A stretch of 40,433 nucleotides of DNA, taken from SYFY01 sp031385325. GTDB taxonomy: Bacteria; Pseudomonadota; Gammaproteobacteria; Pseudomonadales; Azotimanducaceae. This document shows, piece by piece, positions 8,734 through 17,298 of this stretch (position 1 is its first letter; every line of letters starts with the position of its first letter). Below the pieces are notes generated by a model. That model was not told the DNA's origin and searched no databases. It saw only the letters and a program-made list of their open reading frames with translations. The translations under genes and the position numbers were made by a program. The stretch is from positions 1-40,433 of the forward strand of contig JANNBJ010000230.1 in assembly GCA_031385325.1 (NCBI GenBank), read 5' to 3'.

Positions 8734-10128
8734 CTAACGCTCGGCCTTACCAAATAGCGCCTTGTAGAGCGCACGGTGCAGCTCATTCTGTTCCCTCACA
8801 CCGTGGACCAACTCGGAAGCAACTCCTCTGGCGTAAGCCGCAACGTCATCACCGCCATGCGTTTCGGCCAGCATGGGTAGTGTTGCCGGCTGCCGGAAGT
8901 TCGGGCTTTGGGTATCTACCGTGGTGTAGTCAGGAAGGGCGCCAGGGCCGTTGGCATAACCTAGCGTTGGATACTCATACGTTGGCGCACCGCCCTCGCC
9001 GCCCCCTGGGATCACTGGCACTTTGCCCAGGATTGGATTGCCTCGTGGTGGATAACCGGAGAACGTTAGGGTATGGCTATGATCTGCGGTGACCAGTACA
9101 AGGGATTTTTTCGGATCGAGCGCCGCATTCGCCACCGCAACAGCCGCATCCAGCGCAAGCACATCGTGCAGCGCCCGATACGCGTTACCCGCGTGATGGC
9201 CGTGGTCGATGCGTCCGGCTTCGACCACCAGAAAAAAGTTCCGGCTTCGACCCTGCAACAGCTTGATGGCAAAGGCCGTCATTTCTGCCAACGACGGTTC
9301 GCCGGCGCGGTCTTTGGAACGATCGGCATCAAACTGCATGTGTGAGGGTTCAAACAGTCCCAGGACCTGTCCCTTCGTCCCAATCGCTGCCAGGGCTTCA
9401 GCCTTCCAGACGAACTGGCGCTTCCCGCCTTTCGAATTGTTGCCGAGAGTTAGCCACTCGGTGATCAGATTGCGACCGTCTTTTCGACGACCTTTTACTT
9501 CCGGGTACTCAGGATCCGCATCGCTGACAGGGAGAAAATTGGCGCGGCCCCCGCCAAGCAGGACGTCGATTCCGTCACCCACACCGAATTCGACCAGCTG
9601 TCGAGCAATGTCCTTGCACCCTGCATTGGTAGCCTCGGGTGGAACCATGGAATCGTCCTCCCAATCACGCTCTGGCACATGAGCATAGTTGGCTGCTGGC
9701 GTGGCATGCGTGATGCGTGCAGTCGTGACGATACCGGTGGCGAACCCCGCCTCTTCGGCCAGTTCCAGCAGCGTCGGTAATGCACCGCTCAGTGACTGTG
9801 CACAGTTACCCCGCTCAACACCCGAATTCACTGACAAGACACCGAACCGGGTTTTCTTACCTGTTACGATTGCCGACATCGTGCCGGCAGAATCAGGGAC
9901 CTGCATGTCGGTGTTGTAAGTCTTGATCAGCGCGACATTGTCAAACGTCTCGAAACTCAGCTGATGTTCTTCGCCTTGCAGTCCAAGTTTCTGACCGGCG
10001 AGAATTCTTCCGGCGGTCACCGTGGTCACACCCATCCCATCGCCAAGAAAGAGAACGACCTGCCCAGCCGATGCTGCAAGTGGCATGAACAAAACCAACA
10101 ATATGAATACACACACATTTTTCTTCAT
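8734..10128 (-). CDS. Secreted alkaline phosphatase
   Basis: A 464-residue alkaline phosphatase-superfamily enzyme hydrolysing phosphate monoesters in the periplasm or outside. A signal peptide covers residues 1-21 (cut after AASA). The metal-binding aspartate is in LGDGMG (D30); the nucleophile is S80 in VPDSAGTMSA; further metal ligands are E303, D308 and H312 (VEAGRIDHGHH), D349/H350 (TADHSH) and H424 (THGGDD). Its ATG overlaps the gor stop in ATGA (10125-10128), so it is translationally coupled to a cytosolic redox enzyme, an odd pairing. No Pho-box-like element was recognised. The family is secure; the exact substrate range is not. Confidence 0.9.
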   Translation of the reverse strand: MKKNVCVFILLVLFMPLAASAGQVVLFLGDGMGVTTVTAGRILAGQKLGLQGEEHQLSFETFDNVALIKTYNTDMQVPDSAGTMSAIVTGKKTRFGVLSVNSGVERGNCAQSLSGALPTLLELAEEAGFATGIVTTARITHATPAANYAHVPERDWEDDSMVPPEATNAGCKDIARQLVEFGVGDGIDVLLGGGRANFLPVSDADPEYPEVKGRRKDGRNLITEWLTLGNNSKGGKRQFVWKAEALAAIGTKGQVLGLFEPSHMQFDADRSKDRAGEPSLAEMTAFAIKLLQGRSRNFFLVVEAGRIDHGHHAGNAYRALHDVLALDAAVAVANAALDPKKSLVLVTADHSHTLTFSGYPPRGNPILGKVPVIPGGGEGGAPTYEYPTLGYANGPGALPDYTTVDTQSPNFRQPATLPMLAETHGGDDVAAYARGVASELVHGVREQNELHRALYKALFGKAER

Positions 10129-11474
10129 CGTGCTGCCTCCCGCATCGTTACAAACTCTTCTGCTGCACTGGGGTGGATGCCAACGGTCGCATCGAACTGT
10201 GCTTTGGTCGCGCCTGCCTTCATCGCAACCGCCATACCTTGAACGATTTCCCCGGCATCCGGCCCGACCATATGCAAGCCCATCACACGATCATCGGACT
10301 TGCGTACGATCATTTTCATGAAGGTCCGTTCGCTCGAACCACTCAAGGTGTGTTTCAAAGGTCGAAAAGAAGTCTCGAATACACTGATGGGGCCTTCAGC
10401 GGCTGCCAGCGCTTCGGTTTGTCCGACGGTGCCAATATTGGGTTGACAGAACACCGCGGTCGGCACGTTGGTGTAGTCCTGCATGCGTTTGGTGCCTTTG
10501 CCAAACAGGTTGTTGGCAATGCACATGCCCTCCGCGATCGCGACCGGGGTTAGCTGCATGCGATCAATGACATCACCGATGGCGTAGATGTTTGGCACTG
10601 AAGTCTGGAAATAATCATCGACGCGAATCGCGCCGCTGGCTTGCAACGCCACGCCGCAGGACTCCAATCCCAGCCCCGAGGTATTGGGCTTTCGACCGGT
10701 CGCGTACAACACCAGATCCGTGTCCAATGTTGAACCATCGCGGAAATGCAGGCGCTTTTTTTGTCCCTGCTCGGTGATGGATTCGACATCGGTGTTGAAG
10801 TGTACACAGATGCCCTTGCGCTCGATCTCGTCTTTGACAAACGTGCGCACACCCTCATCGAAACCTCGCAGGAACAATGGTCCCCGATACACCAGATGCG
10901 TCTGCGCACCGAGCCCTTTGAAGATCCCGGCGAACTCAACTGCGATGTACCCTCCCCCAACGACGACAACATGCCCTGGGAAAGTGGGTAGGTAAAACGC
11001 TTCGTTGGAGGTGATCACATGCTCGGAGCCGGGAAATTCCGGGACATGGGGCCGGCCACCTGTGGCAACGAGTATCTTGTCTGCCGTCACCTTTTTGCCA
11101 TCGACATCGATCACGTGCGGATCTACAAGCCTTGCGTGATTCCTGAAAATGGTGACTCCCGCGTTGGTCAACAGGTTTTCATAGATTCCGTTGAGTCGGG
11201 CGATTTCCTGAGTCTTCCTGTCCCGAAGTGTTGGCCAGTCGAAACGTCGCTCGCCAACGGACCAGCCAAAACCTGCAGCTTCTTCAAAATCACTGGCGAA
11301 ATGAGATCCATAGACAAACAGTTTTTTCGGGATGCACCCGACGTTGACACAAGTACCGCCTAGATAGGTTGACTCGGCAACCGCGACTCGCGCTCCAGCA
11401 CGAGCCGACATGCGGCTGGCTCGCACGCCGCCACTTCCGGCGCCAATCACAAAGAGGTCATAGTCGAAAGACAC
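10125..11474 (-). CDS. gor: Glutathione-disulfide reductase
   Basis: An FAD enzyme that reduces oxidised glutathione with NADPH in the cytoplasm. The 449-residue protein has the FAD dinucleotide fold (VIGAGSGG, 9-16), the redox disulfide C42/C47 (GGTCVNVGCIPKK), the NADPH fold VVGGGYIAVE (171-180), and R197/R203 at the spacing of the two NADPH-selective arginines of E. coli Gor. The C-terminal acid-base pair is H434/E439 (HPSAAEEF). The start is GTG at 11474 with AGGA eight bases upstream; MSFDYDLFVIG fits family starts. It is the first gene of a two-gene operon with the alkaline phosphatase. Confidence 0.94.
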   Translation of the reverse strand: MSFDYDLFVIGAGSGGVRASRMSARAGARVAVAESTYLGGTCVNVGCIPKKLFVYGSHFASDFEEAAGFGWSVGERRFDWPTLRDRKTQEIARLNGIYENLLTNAGVTIFRNHARLVDPHVIDVDGKKVTADKILVATGGRPHVPEFPGSEHVITSNEAFYLPTFPGHVVVVGGGYIAVEFAGIFKGLGAQTHLVYRGPLFLRGFDEGVRTFVKDEIERKGICVHFNTDVESITEQGQKKRLHFRDGSTLDTDLVLYATGRKPNTSGLGLESCGVALQASGAIRVDDYFQTSVPNIYAIGDVIDRMQLTPVAIAEGMCIANNLFGKGTKRMQDYTNVPTAVFCQPNIGTVGQTEALAAAEGPISVFETSFRPLKHTLSGSSERTFMKMIVRKSDDRVMGLHMVGPDAGEIVQGMAVAMKAGATKAQFDATVGIHPSAAEEFVTMREAAR

Positions 11475-11781
11475 GGATCACGTCCTGAGCAATGGGTTTC
11501 GCATACTATACCGTGCACAAACTTGGGCGTGGGTGCTCCAGTCTGGTAGTTGTGGCGCCCTCGAATCTGCGGCGGTGCAACTCCCACGCAGGCAAATTTG
11601 ATAGGTCACGTCTATCTGACCGAAGATTGCCGAGGATAGAAAAAGAACGCTGAGACCATGGACTGTTCCAGATGAAAGAGTGCTGTTTACCCGTGCACCC
11701 ATCGCGTGTTCGGACACGCGTTTGTTCGGTTGTGATCGAGTCCTTCGATCAGAACGAGCCACTGCGACCTAAGGCGTATCG
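11475..11781. other. 307-bp intergenic stretch with two hairpins
   Basis: No gene is supported here; the open frame at 11478-11762 on the minus strand has no domain or convincing start. On the plus strand there is a 7-bp stem CGCGTGT/ACACGCG around TCGG (11703-11720) followed by TTTGTT, and then GATCGA/TCGATC with a five-base loop (11734-11750), 31 bases before the glycosyltransferase start. They may be leader structures of that gene. The end next to gor contains a TATAGT-like hexamer on the minus strand without a clear -35. Confidence 0.4.
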
Positions 11782-12942
11782 ATGAAACGACGCGTTTTGT
11801 TACTGTCGCCTGTGCCAACCCACCCGCAAACTGCGGGTAACAGAACGCGGGTCGGGTCTTTGCTGCACACGCTGCTCGAGCTCGGTTACGACGTGACCTT
11901 CCTGCATGCACGCCAAGAGGAAGGTGACGACTTGGCCATGCGGCAAATCTGGGGCCAGGCCTACAAGTCCATCGGGTATGCATGGCCACCGGCGCGTTAC
12001 GACACTCGGCTGAAGCGCAAGTTGTTCGGTCGATTCAGCGCCGACGCAAAATATGCGGTGCACATTGATGAATGGTATGACCCGGCTCTTGATTCCGAGC
12101 TCAGCGAATTGCATCGCCTCGCCCCATTCCATGCGGTCATCGCAAGTTACGTCTTTTTCTCCCGTGCTCTCCTCAATTTTGGCCCCGAGGTTCGGCTCAT
12201 CATTGACACCCATGACGCGTTTGCCAACAGACATCGCCAGTACCTCGCGCATGGTGAGACTCCAAAGTGGTTTTCCACCACTCCCAGAGGCGAAGGAATC
12301 GCGTTTGACCGGGCGGATCTGGTGTTCGCCATTCAGGATCGGGAAAAAAAGGAGTTTGCGAAACTCACGCGAACCCCGGTGGTGACCCTCGGTCACATCA
12401 CACCGGTTGATCCACTGGCATCCGTTGCCAATGGTCGAATCCTGTTTGTGGCTTCCGACAACGGGATCAATGTCCATGGCATCAACCACTTCATCAACAA
12501 CATTTTTCCGGCCATTCGTCAGCAGATCCCGAGCGCGGTGCTGGTCATTGCCGGCTCGGTTTGCCGCTCGTTAGCAGAGGGAGAGGGCATCAAATTGCTC
12601 GGGCGTGTTGATGACCTGCGCAGCACTTACGCTGATTCAAGCGTTGTCATCAACCCGGTTCAATTCAAGACCGGAGTCGCGATCAAGAATCTCGAGGCTC
12701 TCGGTTATGGGAAACCCTTGGTGACTGCCGTCATCGGGTCTGAGGGCATGGAGGCCGGGCGAGGCACCGCCTACCTCGCGGCGCAGACCGACGATGAATT
12801 CGCATCGCAGGTCGTGTCCATACTCATGGATCGGGCGTTCTCGGAAGAACTCTCCCGACATGCTTTGGCCTACATCACCAACTGTAATCAGACGATACGT
12901 GACGAACTCATTCGCGCCATTGGCCCTGAGCACGCTACGTGA
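11782..12942 (+). CDS. Glycosyltransferase, GT4-like
   Basis: A 386-residue two-Rossmann (GT-B) glycosyltransferase. The N-terminal half has the sugar-acceptor fold (RVLLLSPVPTHPQTAGNRTR, with the Gly-rich turn used by family 4-like enzymes), IDTHDAFANRH around residues 140-150, and the C-terminal donor-binding half has ILFVASDNGINVHGI, VLVIAGSV, VKLLG-like IKLLGRVDDL and the conserved GVAIKNLEALGYGKP block near 295-310. TAAGG lies eight bases before the ATG. It is an isolated gene; neighbours give no surface-polysaccharide cluster, so donor and acceptor are unknown. Confidence 0.85.
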   Translation: MKRRVLLLSPVPTHPQTAGNRTRVGSLLHTLLELGYDVTFLHARQEEGDDLAMRQIWGQAYKSIGYAWPPARYDTRLKRKLFGRFSADAKYAVHIDEWYDPALDSELSELHRLAPFHAVIASYVFFSRALLNFGPEVRLIIDTHDAFANRHRQYLAHGETPKWFSTTPRGEGIAFDRADLVFAIQDREKKEFAKLTRTPVVTLGHITPVDPLASVANGRILFVASDNGINVHGINHFINNIFPAIRQQIPSAVLVIAGSVCRSLAEGEGIKLLGRVDDLRSTYADSSVVINPVQFKTGVAIKNLEALGYGKPLVTAVIGSEGMEAGRGTAYLAAQTDDEFASQVVSILMDRAFSEELSRHALAYITNCNQTIRDELIRAIGPEHAT

Positions 12943-12966
12943 TTCGTCGGGACTGACTCGAGCGAG

Positions 12967-14475
12967 CTATTTCACCGAGGCGAACCAGTCACCGTATTGC
13001 TCCCTGAGCAGGTTTTTCTGCACCTTGCCCATGGTGTTCCGAGGAAGATCTTTCACGTTGACGAGTGCCTTTGGCTGTTTGAATTTTGCAAGCCGCTCGG
13101 ACAACGCCGCTCTGATCGAATCAAGCTGCACCGGTTCGCCAGTTGGAACAACCACAGCGACCACCGCCTCCCCGAAATCAGGATGCGGCACACCAATAAC
13201 GGCGGACTCCGCAATCCCGGGCAACCCGTCCAGCACCTCTTCGATCTCTTTGGGATAGACGTTGTAGCCACCGGAAATCACCAGATCCTTGCCTCGGCCG
13301 ACGATGCTGACCCTTGCGTCCGCGCCCATCGTGCCAAGGTCGCCGGTGATGAAAAAACCATCAGCGCGGATTTCTTCACGGGTCTTTTCTGGCTTCTGCC
13401 AGTATCCGGAAAAGACATTGCCGCCCCGGACTTCGATCATGCCGACTTCGCCTCGAGGCAGTTCAACGCCATTGGCGTCAGCAATCCTCACGTCAACGCC
13501 AGGCAGTGCAAAACCCACGGTACCCGGCACACGTTCGCCAACCAGTGGATTGGTTGTGTTGATGATGGTTTCGCTCATGCCATACCGTTCGAGGATGCGA
13601 TGTCCGGTGCGAGCCTCGAATTCTGCAAAAGTCTGCGGAGTGAGTGGCGCCGATCCGCATATGAACACCCTGACATGGCGAACGGCATCAACGGTGAGGC
13701 CGGCTTCATCCAGCAGGCGCGTATAAAACGTTGGCACGCCCATCAGCACCGTTGCGTCGGCCAATCGTGCGAGTGATTGGCGGGCCACAAATCTAGGCAG
13801 GAAGATCATCGGCGTCCCGGTCCCGAGCGCACAATGCATGGCGATGAACAGTCCATGCACATGGAAAATGGGTAACGCGTGCAGCAGCACATCGTCCGAG
13901 CGCCAACCCCATGCCTTGATCAGTGCTTCTGCGTTCATCGCGAGGTTGTCATGTGACAGCATCGCGCCTTTGGACCTGCCCGTTGTGCCGGATGTATAGA
14001 CTATCGCCGCGAGGTCACTTCCAGATCTTGGCTCTGCGCCGATTCTTGGCGATGTGACATTCGCCGCATCGGACATTGATCCACTGCCCAGGGCATCCAT
14101 TGCGTGGCAGGCAATCGCCGGAAAGCGCGCGACCAGTATCGGATCAACTGCGGTCGCAACGAACACCGCCGGTTCGGCATCTGCGAGAAAATAGGCTATT
14201 TCTTCGCGGGTGTACGCTGAATTGAGCGGTACATAAACGGCGCCGGCCTGCAGACAGCCAAGATAAAGAGCCAGATTTTCAGCCGACTTTTCAACTTGCA
14301 CCGCCACTCGATCTCCCGACCGAACCCCCATACCACCGAGCGCGCCTGCGTAACGAGCAGCCCGTTGATAGACGTCCCGATACGCAAGTGCAGTGCCGTC
14401 TCCCAGAAGCAGACATGGCATATCACCAGCCCGTTCGGCTTCGTGTGCGAGTTTGTTAAAGAAACTGTCTTTCAC
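12967..14475 (-). CDS. matB: Malonyl-CoA/methylmalonyl-CoA synthetase (MatB-like)
   Basis: An ANL-superfamily ligase that makes malonyl-CoA (or methylmalonyl-CoA) from the free diacid, ATP and CoA. From the GTG at 14475 it has 502 residues, close to the known MatB length. The P-loop is YTSGTTGRSKG (160-170), followed by HALPIFHVHGL, VLMGVPTFYTRLL, RYGMSE, GDLG, and the catalytic lysine K484 in RNTMGKVQK. The VLMGVPTFYTRLL block and the PLNSAYTREE region are much closer to MatB than to fatty acyl-CoA synthetases. A TTG at 14484 is an alternative start. No malonate decarboxylase or transporter is adjacent, so its role (malonate or methylmalonate salvage) is inferred. Confidence 0.85.
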   Translation of the reverse strand: MKDSFFNKLAHEAERAGDMPCLLLGDGTALAYRDVYQRAARYAGALGGMGVRSGDRVAVQVEKSAENLALYLGCLQAGAVYVPLNSAYTREEIAYFLADAEPAVFVATAVDPILVARFPAIACHAMDALGSGSMSDAANVTSPRIGAEPRSGSDLAAIVYTSGTTGRSKGAMLSHDNLAMNAEALIKAWGWRSDDVLLHALPIFHVHGLFIAMHCALGTGTPMIFLPRFVARQSLARLADATVLMGVPTFYTRLLDEAGLTVDAVRHVRVFICGSAPLTPQTFAEFEARTGHRILERYGMSETIINTTNPLVGERVPGTVGFALPGVDVRIADANGVELPRGEVGMIEVRGGNVFSGYWQKPEKTREEIRADGFFITGDLGTMGADARVSIVGRGKDLVISGGYNVYPKEIEEVLDGLPGIAESAVIGVPHPDFGEAVVAVVVPTGEPVQLDSIRAALSERLAKFKQPKALVNVKDLPRNTMGKVQKNLLREQYGDWFASVK

Positions 14476-14547
14476 GATTTTCAAGATACCCGTGCTAACC
14501 CTTTGATTTGAAGCGAACAAAGCGTTGCTTCTAGAAAAAACCTCATG

Positions 14548-14553
14548 TACTCT
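14548..14553 (+). promoter_or_regulatory. Weak promoter for the 14560-14704 RNA candidate
   Basis: TTGCTT (14525-14530) and TACTCT (14548-14553) are 17 bases apart on the plus strand, upstream of an orphan terminator. Each hexamer matches only three of six consensus bases, so this is suggestive at most. Confidence 0.25.
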
Positions 14554-14559
14554 GCTGGC

Positions 14560-14704
14560 GACTCGATTGAACCAGTGGACGCATCGAACCACCGATTGTC
14601 CGCGTTGACAGCTGTATCGTTCAGCGGGGAACAATCAAAGGTAACTCCCAGAAAAACAATAAAAACATGGGAATTCGAACCGCCTGTATCAGGCGGTTTT
14701 TTTT
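14560..14704 (+). ncRNA. Second candidate small RNA, with A-rich Hfq/Crc-like motif
   Basis: This plus-strand segment lies between two minus-strand genes and ends in a good intrinsic terminator. Directly before the terminator is an A-rich single-stranded stretch containing AACAATAA (14655-14662), which fits the AANAANAA pattern bound by Hfq/Crc in Pseudomonas. An open frame passes through the region but shows no protein-like sequence. The start is a guess from the weak promoter. It could instead be the 3' end of an unseen plus-strand transcript. Confidence 0.35.
14678..14704 (+). terminator. Intrinsic terminator, plus strand
   Basis: An 8-bp stem (AACCGCCT/AGGCGGTT) with loop GTATC is followed by a run of eight Ts (14697-14704, two shared with the stem). 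On the minus strand the stem is not followed by T, so it does not serve the minus-strand genes around it well. Confidence 0.8.
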
Positions 14705-14745
14705 GCCTCAGATTTGACGGCCTGTCAGCACCTTCGCACCCTCCC

Positions 14746-15369
14746 CTATTCTGCAGGCGCAACCGACTTTTTCTTCGCGTCGATCTGTTCCGGTTGATCA
14801 CTCTCGGGAGCGATCTCCTTGCCCTGTGGCATCTGAACGATCTGCAATGTGCGCACGTAGTCCTGATACTCGACATCATTGGGCGAGAGGTTCGCTGCAA
14901 TTTCCCCGTCCTTGCGCGCCGAGGCCAGATCACCGATCCGCTGGAACAACAACGCCCGGTTGTAGTGCGCAACTGCGACGCGATCATCGGCAATGGCGAC
15001 CGCACGATCCATATCGCTCATCGCCTCGACAAAACGGCGCGCCTTGACGTACGTGTTGGCCCGATTGATAAAAGTTGACGACAACTCGGGAGCCAGATCA
15101 ACGGCTCTATTGTGGTCGGACAAGGCTGCGCGAATTCTTCCCTTGCGGGAATAGAGGATGCCGCGGTTCGAGTAAGTGGCGGCGAGTTCCAATCGATCGA
15201 GCGCTTGCAGTTCAATCGCTGTATTGCAGGAGTCGAAATCAGGAACACTGCCATACCGCACCACTTCCTGATAACACTCGAACGCAGGCGAAGTGTTGAG
15301 AATGACGCTGGTCGCGGCCTGTAGCGTCGTCACCATAAAACTGGAAAGAACGAACAGCAGTAGTTTCAT
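14746..15369 (-). CDS. Exported tetratricopeptide-repeat protein
   Basis: A 207-residue protein with a signal peptide (about residues 1-19, cut after LQA) and three or more TPR units: LAATYSNRGILYSRKGRIRA, then SSTFINRANTYVKARRFVEA, then AVAHYNRALLFQRIGDLASA. Two cysteines near the mature N-terminus (FECYQ and DSCNTA) could form a disulfide in the periplasm. The tail is charged and Lys-rich. The ATG at 15369 overlaps the stop of the previous gene by one base (TGATG), so the two exported proteins are co-translated and probably act together. TPR proteins are usually binding scaffolds; the partner is unknown. Confidence 0.8.
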   Translation of the reverse strand: MKLLLFVLSSFMVTTLQAATSVILNTSPAFECYQEVVRYGSVPDFDSCNTAIELQALDRLELAATYSNRGILYSRKGRIRAALSDHNRAVDLAPELSSTFINRANTYVKARRFVEAMSDMDRAVAIADDRVAVAHYNRALLFQRIGDLASARKDGEIAANLSPNDVEYQDYVRTLQIVQMPQGKEIAPESDQPEQIDAKKKSVAPAE

Positions 15370-15956
15370 CAATCGGCTCCCGTCGTCGTGCTATGGGCTT
15401 CCAGCCATGGCGTGATGATCCGGCGCAGGATGCCGCGGCCGAATTCCGTGTACCAGACCGTTGGGTCCTGCGCACTGCTCGGCATCTTGTCGTCCCTCGG
15501 CAACAGTCGGGCAGCCCGTAGTGTCGACAAGCCTATCCCCAGGCGTTCTTCGGCCAGATAGATCTGTGCCAGACGTGACCAGCAGGTGAGTTCAATCGAT
15601 TCGTTCGTCGCTTCTCGAATGCAGCGCAGTTGTTCGCTGGCACCATCGAGGAGTTGCGCCAACTGATAGTGCTGGTAGTCGAGCGACAGGAAAAAACGAC
15701 CGCGTCGTTCACTCGCCAGTGCGACATCACCAAGTTTCGCGAGACGCTCTTCGACGGATGTCCGATCGGCGGGTGATTGCAAAGGAACTTTAGACCGCAG
15801 CACTTCAAGGCGACTGCCAAGATCTTCTGCAACCTGTCGTCGTTCGCTCTGATTCAGAGCGGCATCCACATCGGCACCCAGCAGCGTCCAGGCCTGCTCG
15901 CCAAACACTGAGCCACTCATCAACAAACCCAGGACCAACAAAGACACTCTTCTCAT
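15369..15956 (-). CDS. Exported helical protein of unknown function
   Basis: A 195-residue protein with a signal peptide (MRRVSLLVLGLLMSGSVFG, cut near residue 19-20). The mature part is predicted mostly alpha-helical, with leucine/alanine heptad-like spacing, and has two cysteines (LRCIREA and LTCWSRL) 14 residues apart. I recognise no family. The ATG at 15956 follows AGAGGG closely; upstream non-ATG starts in frame (to 15980) would add residues that spoil the signal peptide. It is coupled to the downstream exported TPR protein and 43 bp after the thioesterase gene. Confidence 0.65.
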   Translation of the reverse strand: MRRVSLLVLGLLMSGSVFGEQAWTLLGADVDAALNQSERRQVAEDLGSRLEVLRSKVPLQSPADRTSVEERLAKLGDVALASERRGRFFLSLDYQHYQLAQLLDGASEQLRCIREATNESIELTCWSRLAQIYLAEERLGIGLSTLRAARLLPRDDKMPSSAQDPTVWYTEFGRGILRRIITPWLEAHSTTTGAD

Positions 15957-15999
15957 CACGCCCTCTAATATCAGCAACACAGATTCGTCGTACTACGAT

Positions 16000-16893
16000 T
16001 CAACTGGTCAGCGATCTCAGCTTTTTAGCCAGCATGCGCTCCCGACGTTCTGGTGAAATGACGACGCTGCGTCGTGCCACCAGATCAAGGACAACACCCA
16101 GTGCTTCAGCGCTCATGATGCACTGACCGGTACGGACGTCATACAGCAGATGCGTGAAGTACTGCAGTTTCTCGGTGACGTCGCGAATACCCGAGACCAG
16201 CTCGTAACGATCACCAGCCTTGGGAACGGTGTGGTAGTGCTTTCGATATTCGAGCACCGCACCACCCTGAAAACCGTTCGTCCGTGCCGACTGCTCTTCA
16301 GCCGTTTGCAGGAGTGCCCACAGGTTTGGCATGCCATCCGAAACTCTCCCCATGATGCCATGGGGTGGCAGTTCTCCACGTGCATCACACTCGTGTTGCG
16401 CAACAACACCTTTGGCGGTGATCTCAAAACCGTGTACACGAGCTTGCGCGAGTGTCAGTCGGCTGTACGGCGTATCGTCCATTGGCAAACCGCGAGGGCC
16501 TGCATGCAGCGGCAGCTGCGCGGGCGTCATCGCCCCAAGGCCATGTTGCACACACTCGATTCGCGAAAGAAACGCGGCCAGCACGACACCAGTGAAGGAG
16601 TGCCGTAACTCTGTCAACACATCCATCGTATCAACTGTCGTACTGACCCTGGCGACAAAGCCTGACACCGGCGTGGCCATGCGCGCCTCTGCCAGATAGC
16701 GCATGTGCTGGATCCGGATGCGCCATCCTTCAGCAACCCGCCACTCGGCCAGTGCGTTAACAAGAGACTCCCCAACCATGCGCGAATAAAAACGCACATT
16801 GAGGTGATCGTTTTCATCACACTCCCAGCGATTGACGCTGCCCTTGAAGGCAAGTTCAAAATCGGGAGAGCCGGGTTGCACTACGAAAGCCAC
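16000..16893 (-). CDS. Double-hotdog acyl-CoA thioesterase-like protein
   Basis: A 297-residue protein with two hotdog halves. The first begins NRWECDENDHLNVRFYSRM near residues 20-40, matching the D-x-x-x-H-x-N catalytic loop and helix start of 4HBT/acyl-ACP-thioesterase folds; the second contains EYRKHYHTVPKAGDRYELVS and TEKLQYFTHLLYD. Such proteins cleave acyl-CoA or acyl-ACP thioesters in the cytoplasm. Start: GTG at 16893 with no clear ribosome site; a second GTG four codons on is possible. It sits in a minus-strand run between exported proteins and upstream of a malonyl-CoA synthetase. The substrate is unknown. Confidence 0.7.
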   Translation of the reverse strand: MAFVVQPGSPDFELAFKGSVNRWECDENDHLNVRFYSRMVGESLVNALAEWRVAEGWRIRIQHMRYLAEARMATPVSGFVARVSTTVDTMDVLTELRHSFTGVVLAAFLSRIECVQHGLGAMTPAQLPLHAGPRGLPMDDTPYSRLTLAQARVHGFEITAKGVVAQHECDARGELPPHGIMGRVSDGMPNLWALLQTAEEQSARTNGFQGGAVLEYRKHYHTVPKAGDRYELVSGIRDVTEKLQYFTHLLYDVRTGQCIMSAEALGVVLDLVARRSVVISPERRERMLAKKLRSLTS

Positions 16894-16983
16894 GTCACGA
16901 CTCCAGAAAATGGTTACAGCAGTTTATCGTTTCATGTCCGGGGCGACGCGCTCAATGAGTGCGTCGGCCCGGTCGGTTCCTGG

Positions 16984-17298
16984 TCAGGACGATTTGTCTG
17001 ACTTGTGCGGAAAGTCGGCCGGGACATTGAGATTGTCGCGAACAAACGCATTCCAGCGTTCGGTTGCGCGCTGCGCCGCGAAACGATGGGCTTCTGAAGC
17101 CGAGTACTGATCGGCGGCGAAGCTGGAAATACAGGTGCGATAGACATCCACCGCATCGACAAACGCATTCCACTTGGCAACGTCAGCGCGTGGCGGGCGT
17201 AGAGGCTCTGTACACGGTGCTTCCGGTGCCAGCGGGTGTGCGGAGGACTGACTACTCCAGACCAGCAATAGAGTCAGCAGCCCGATCCTTCGTTTCAT
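16984..17298 (-). CDS. Small exported protein of unknown function
   Basis: A 104-residue protein with a signal peptide (about residues 1-20, cut after SSA) and a short mature domain rich in Trp, Ala and charged residues; it holds two cysteines (APCTEP and RTCISSF) that could pair in the periplasm. The repeated W-N-A-F-V (WNAFVDAV near 43-50 and WNAFVRDN near 82-89) suggests two related helices. Its ATG overlaps the stop of the upstream membrane-protein gene in ATGA (17295-17298). No family is recognised. Confidence 0.65.
   Translation of the reverse strand: MKRRIGLLTLLLVWSSQSSAHPLAPEAPCTEPLRPPRADVAKWNAFVDAVDVYRTCISSFAADQYSASEAHRFAAQRATERWNAFVRDNLNVPADFPHKSDKSS

Noticed and set aside
14660..14685. 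tRNA-like T-arm (TTCGAAT) suggesting a tRNA remnant or att site
   Set aside because: The base after the loop is not C and no acceptor or anticodon arm is near; it is just part of the terminator flank.
14545..15078. A plus-strand 177-codon reading frame
   Set aside because: It runs across a strong terminator and antisense to the TPR gene, with no protein-like pattern.
16943..16970. Inverted repeat between the thioesterase and the small exported gene
   Set aside because: The loop is only about one base unless pairs open and no T-run follows; weak evidence for a terminator.
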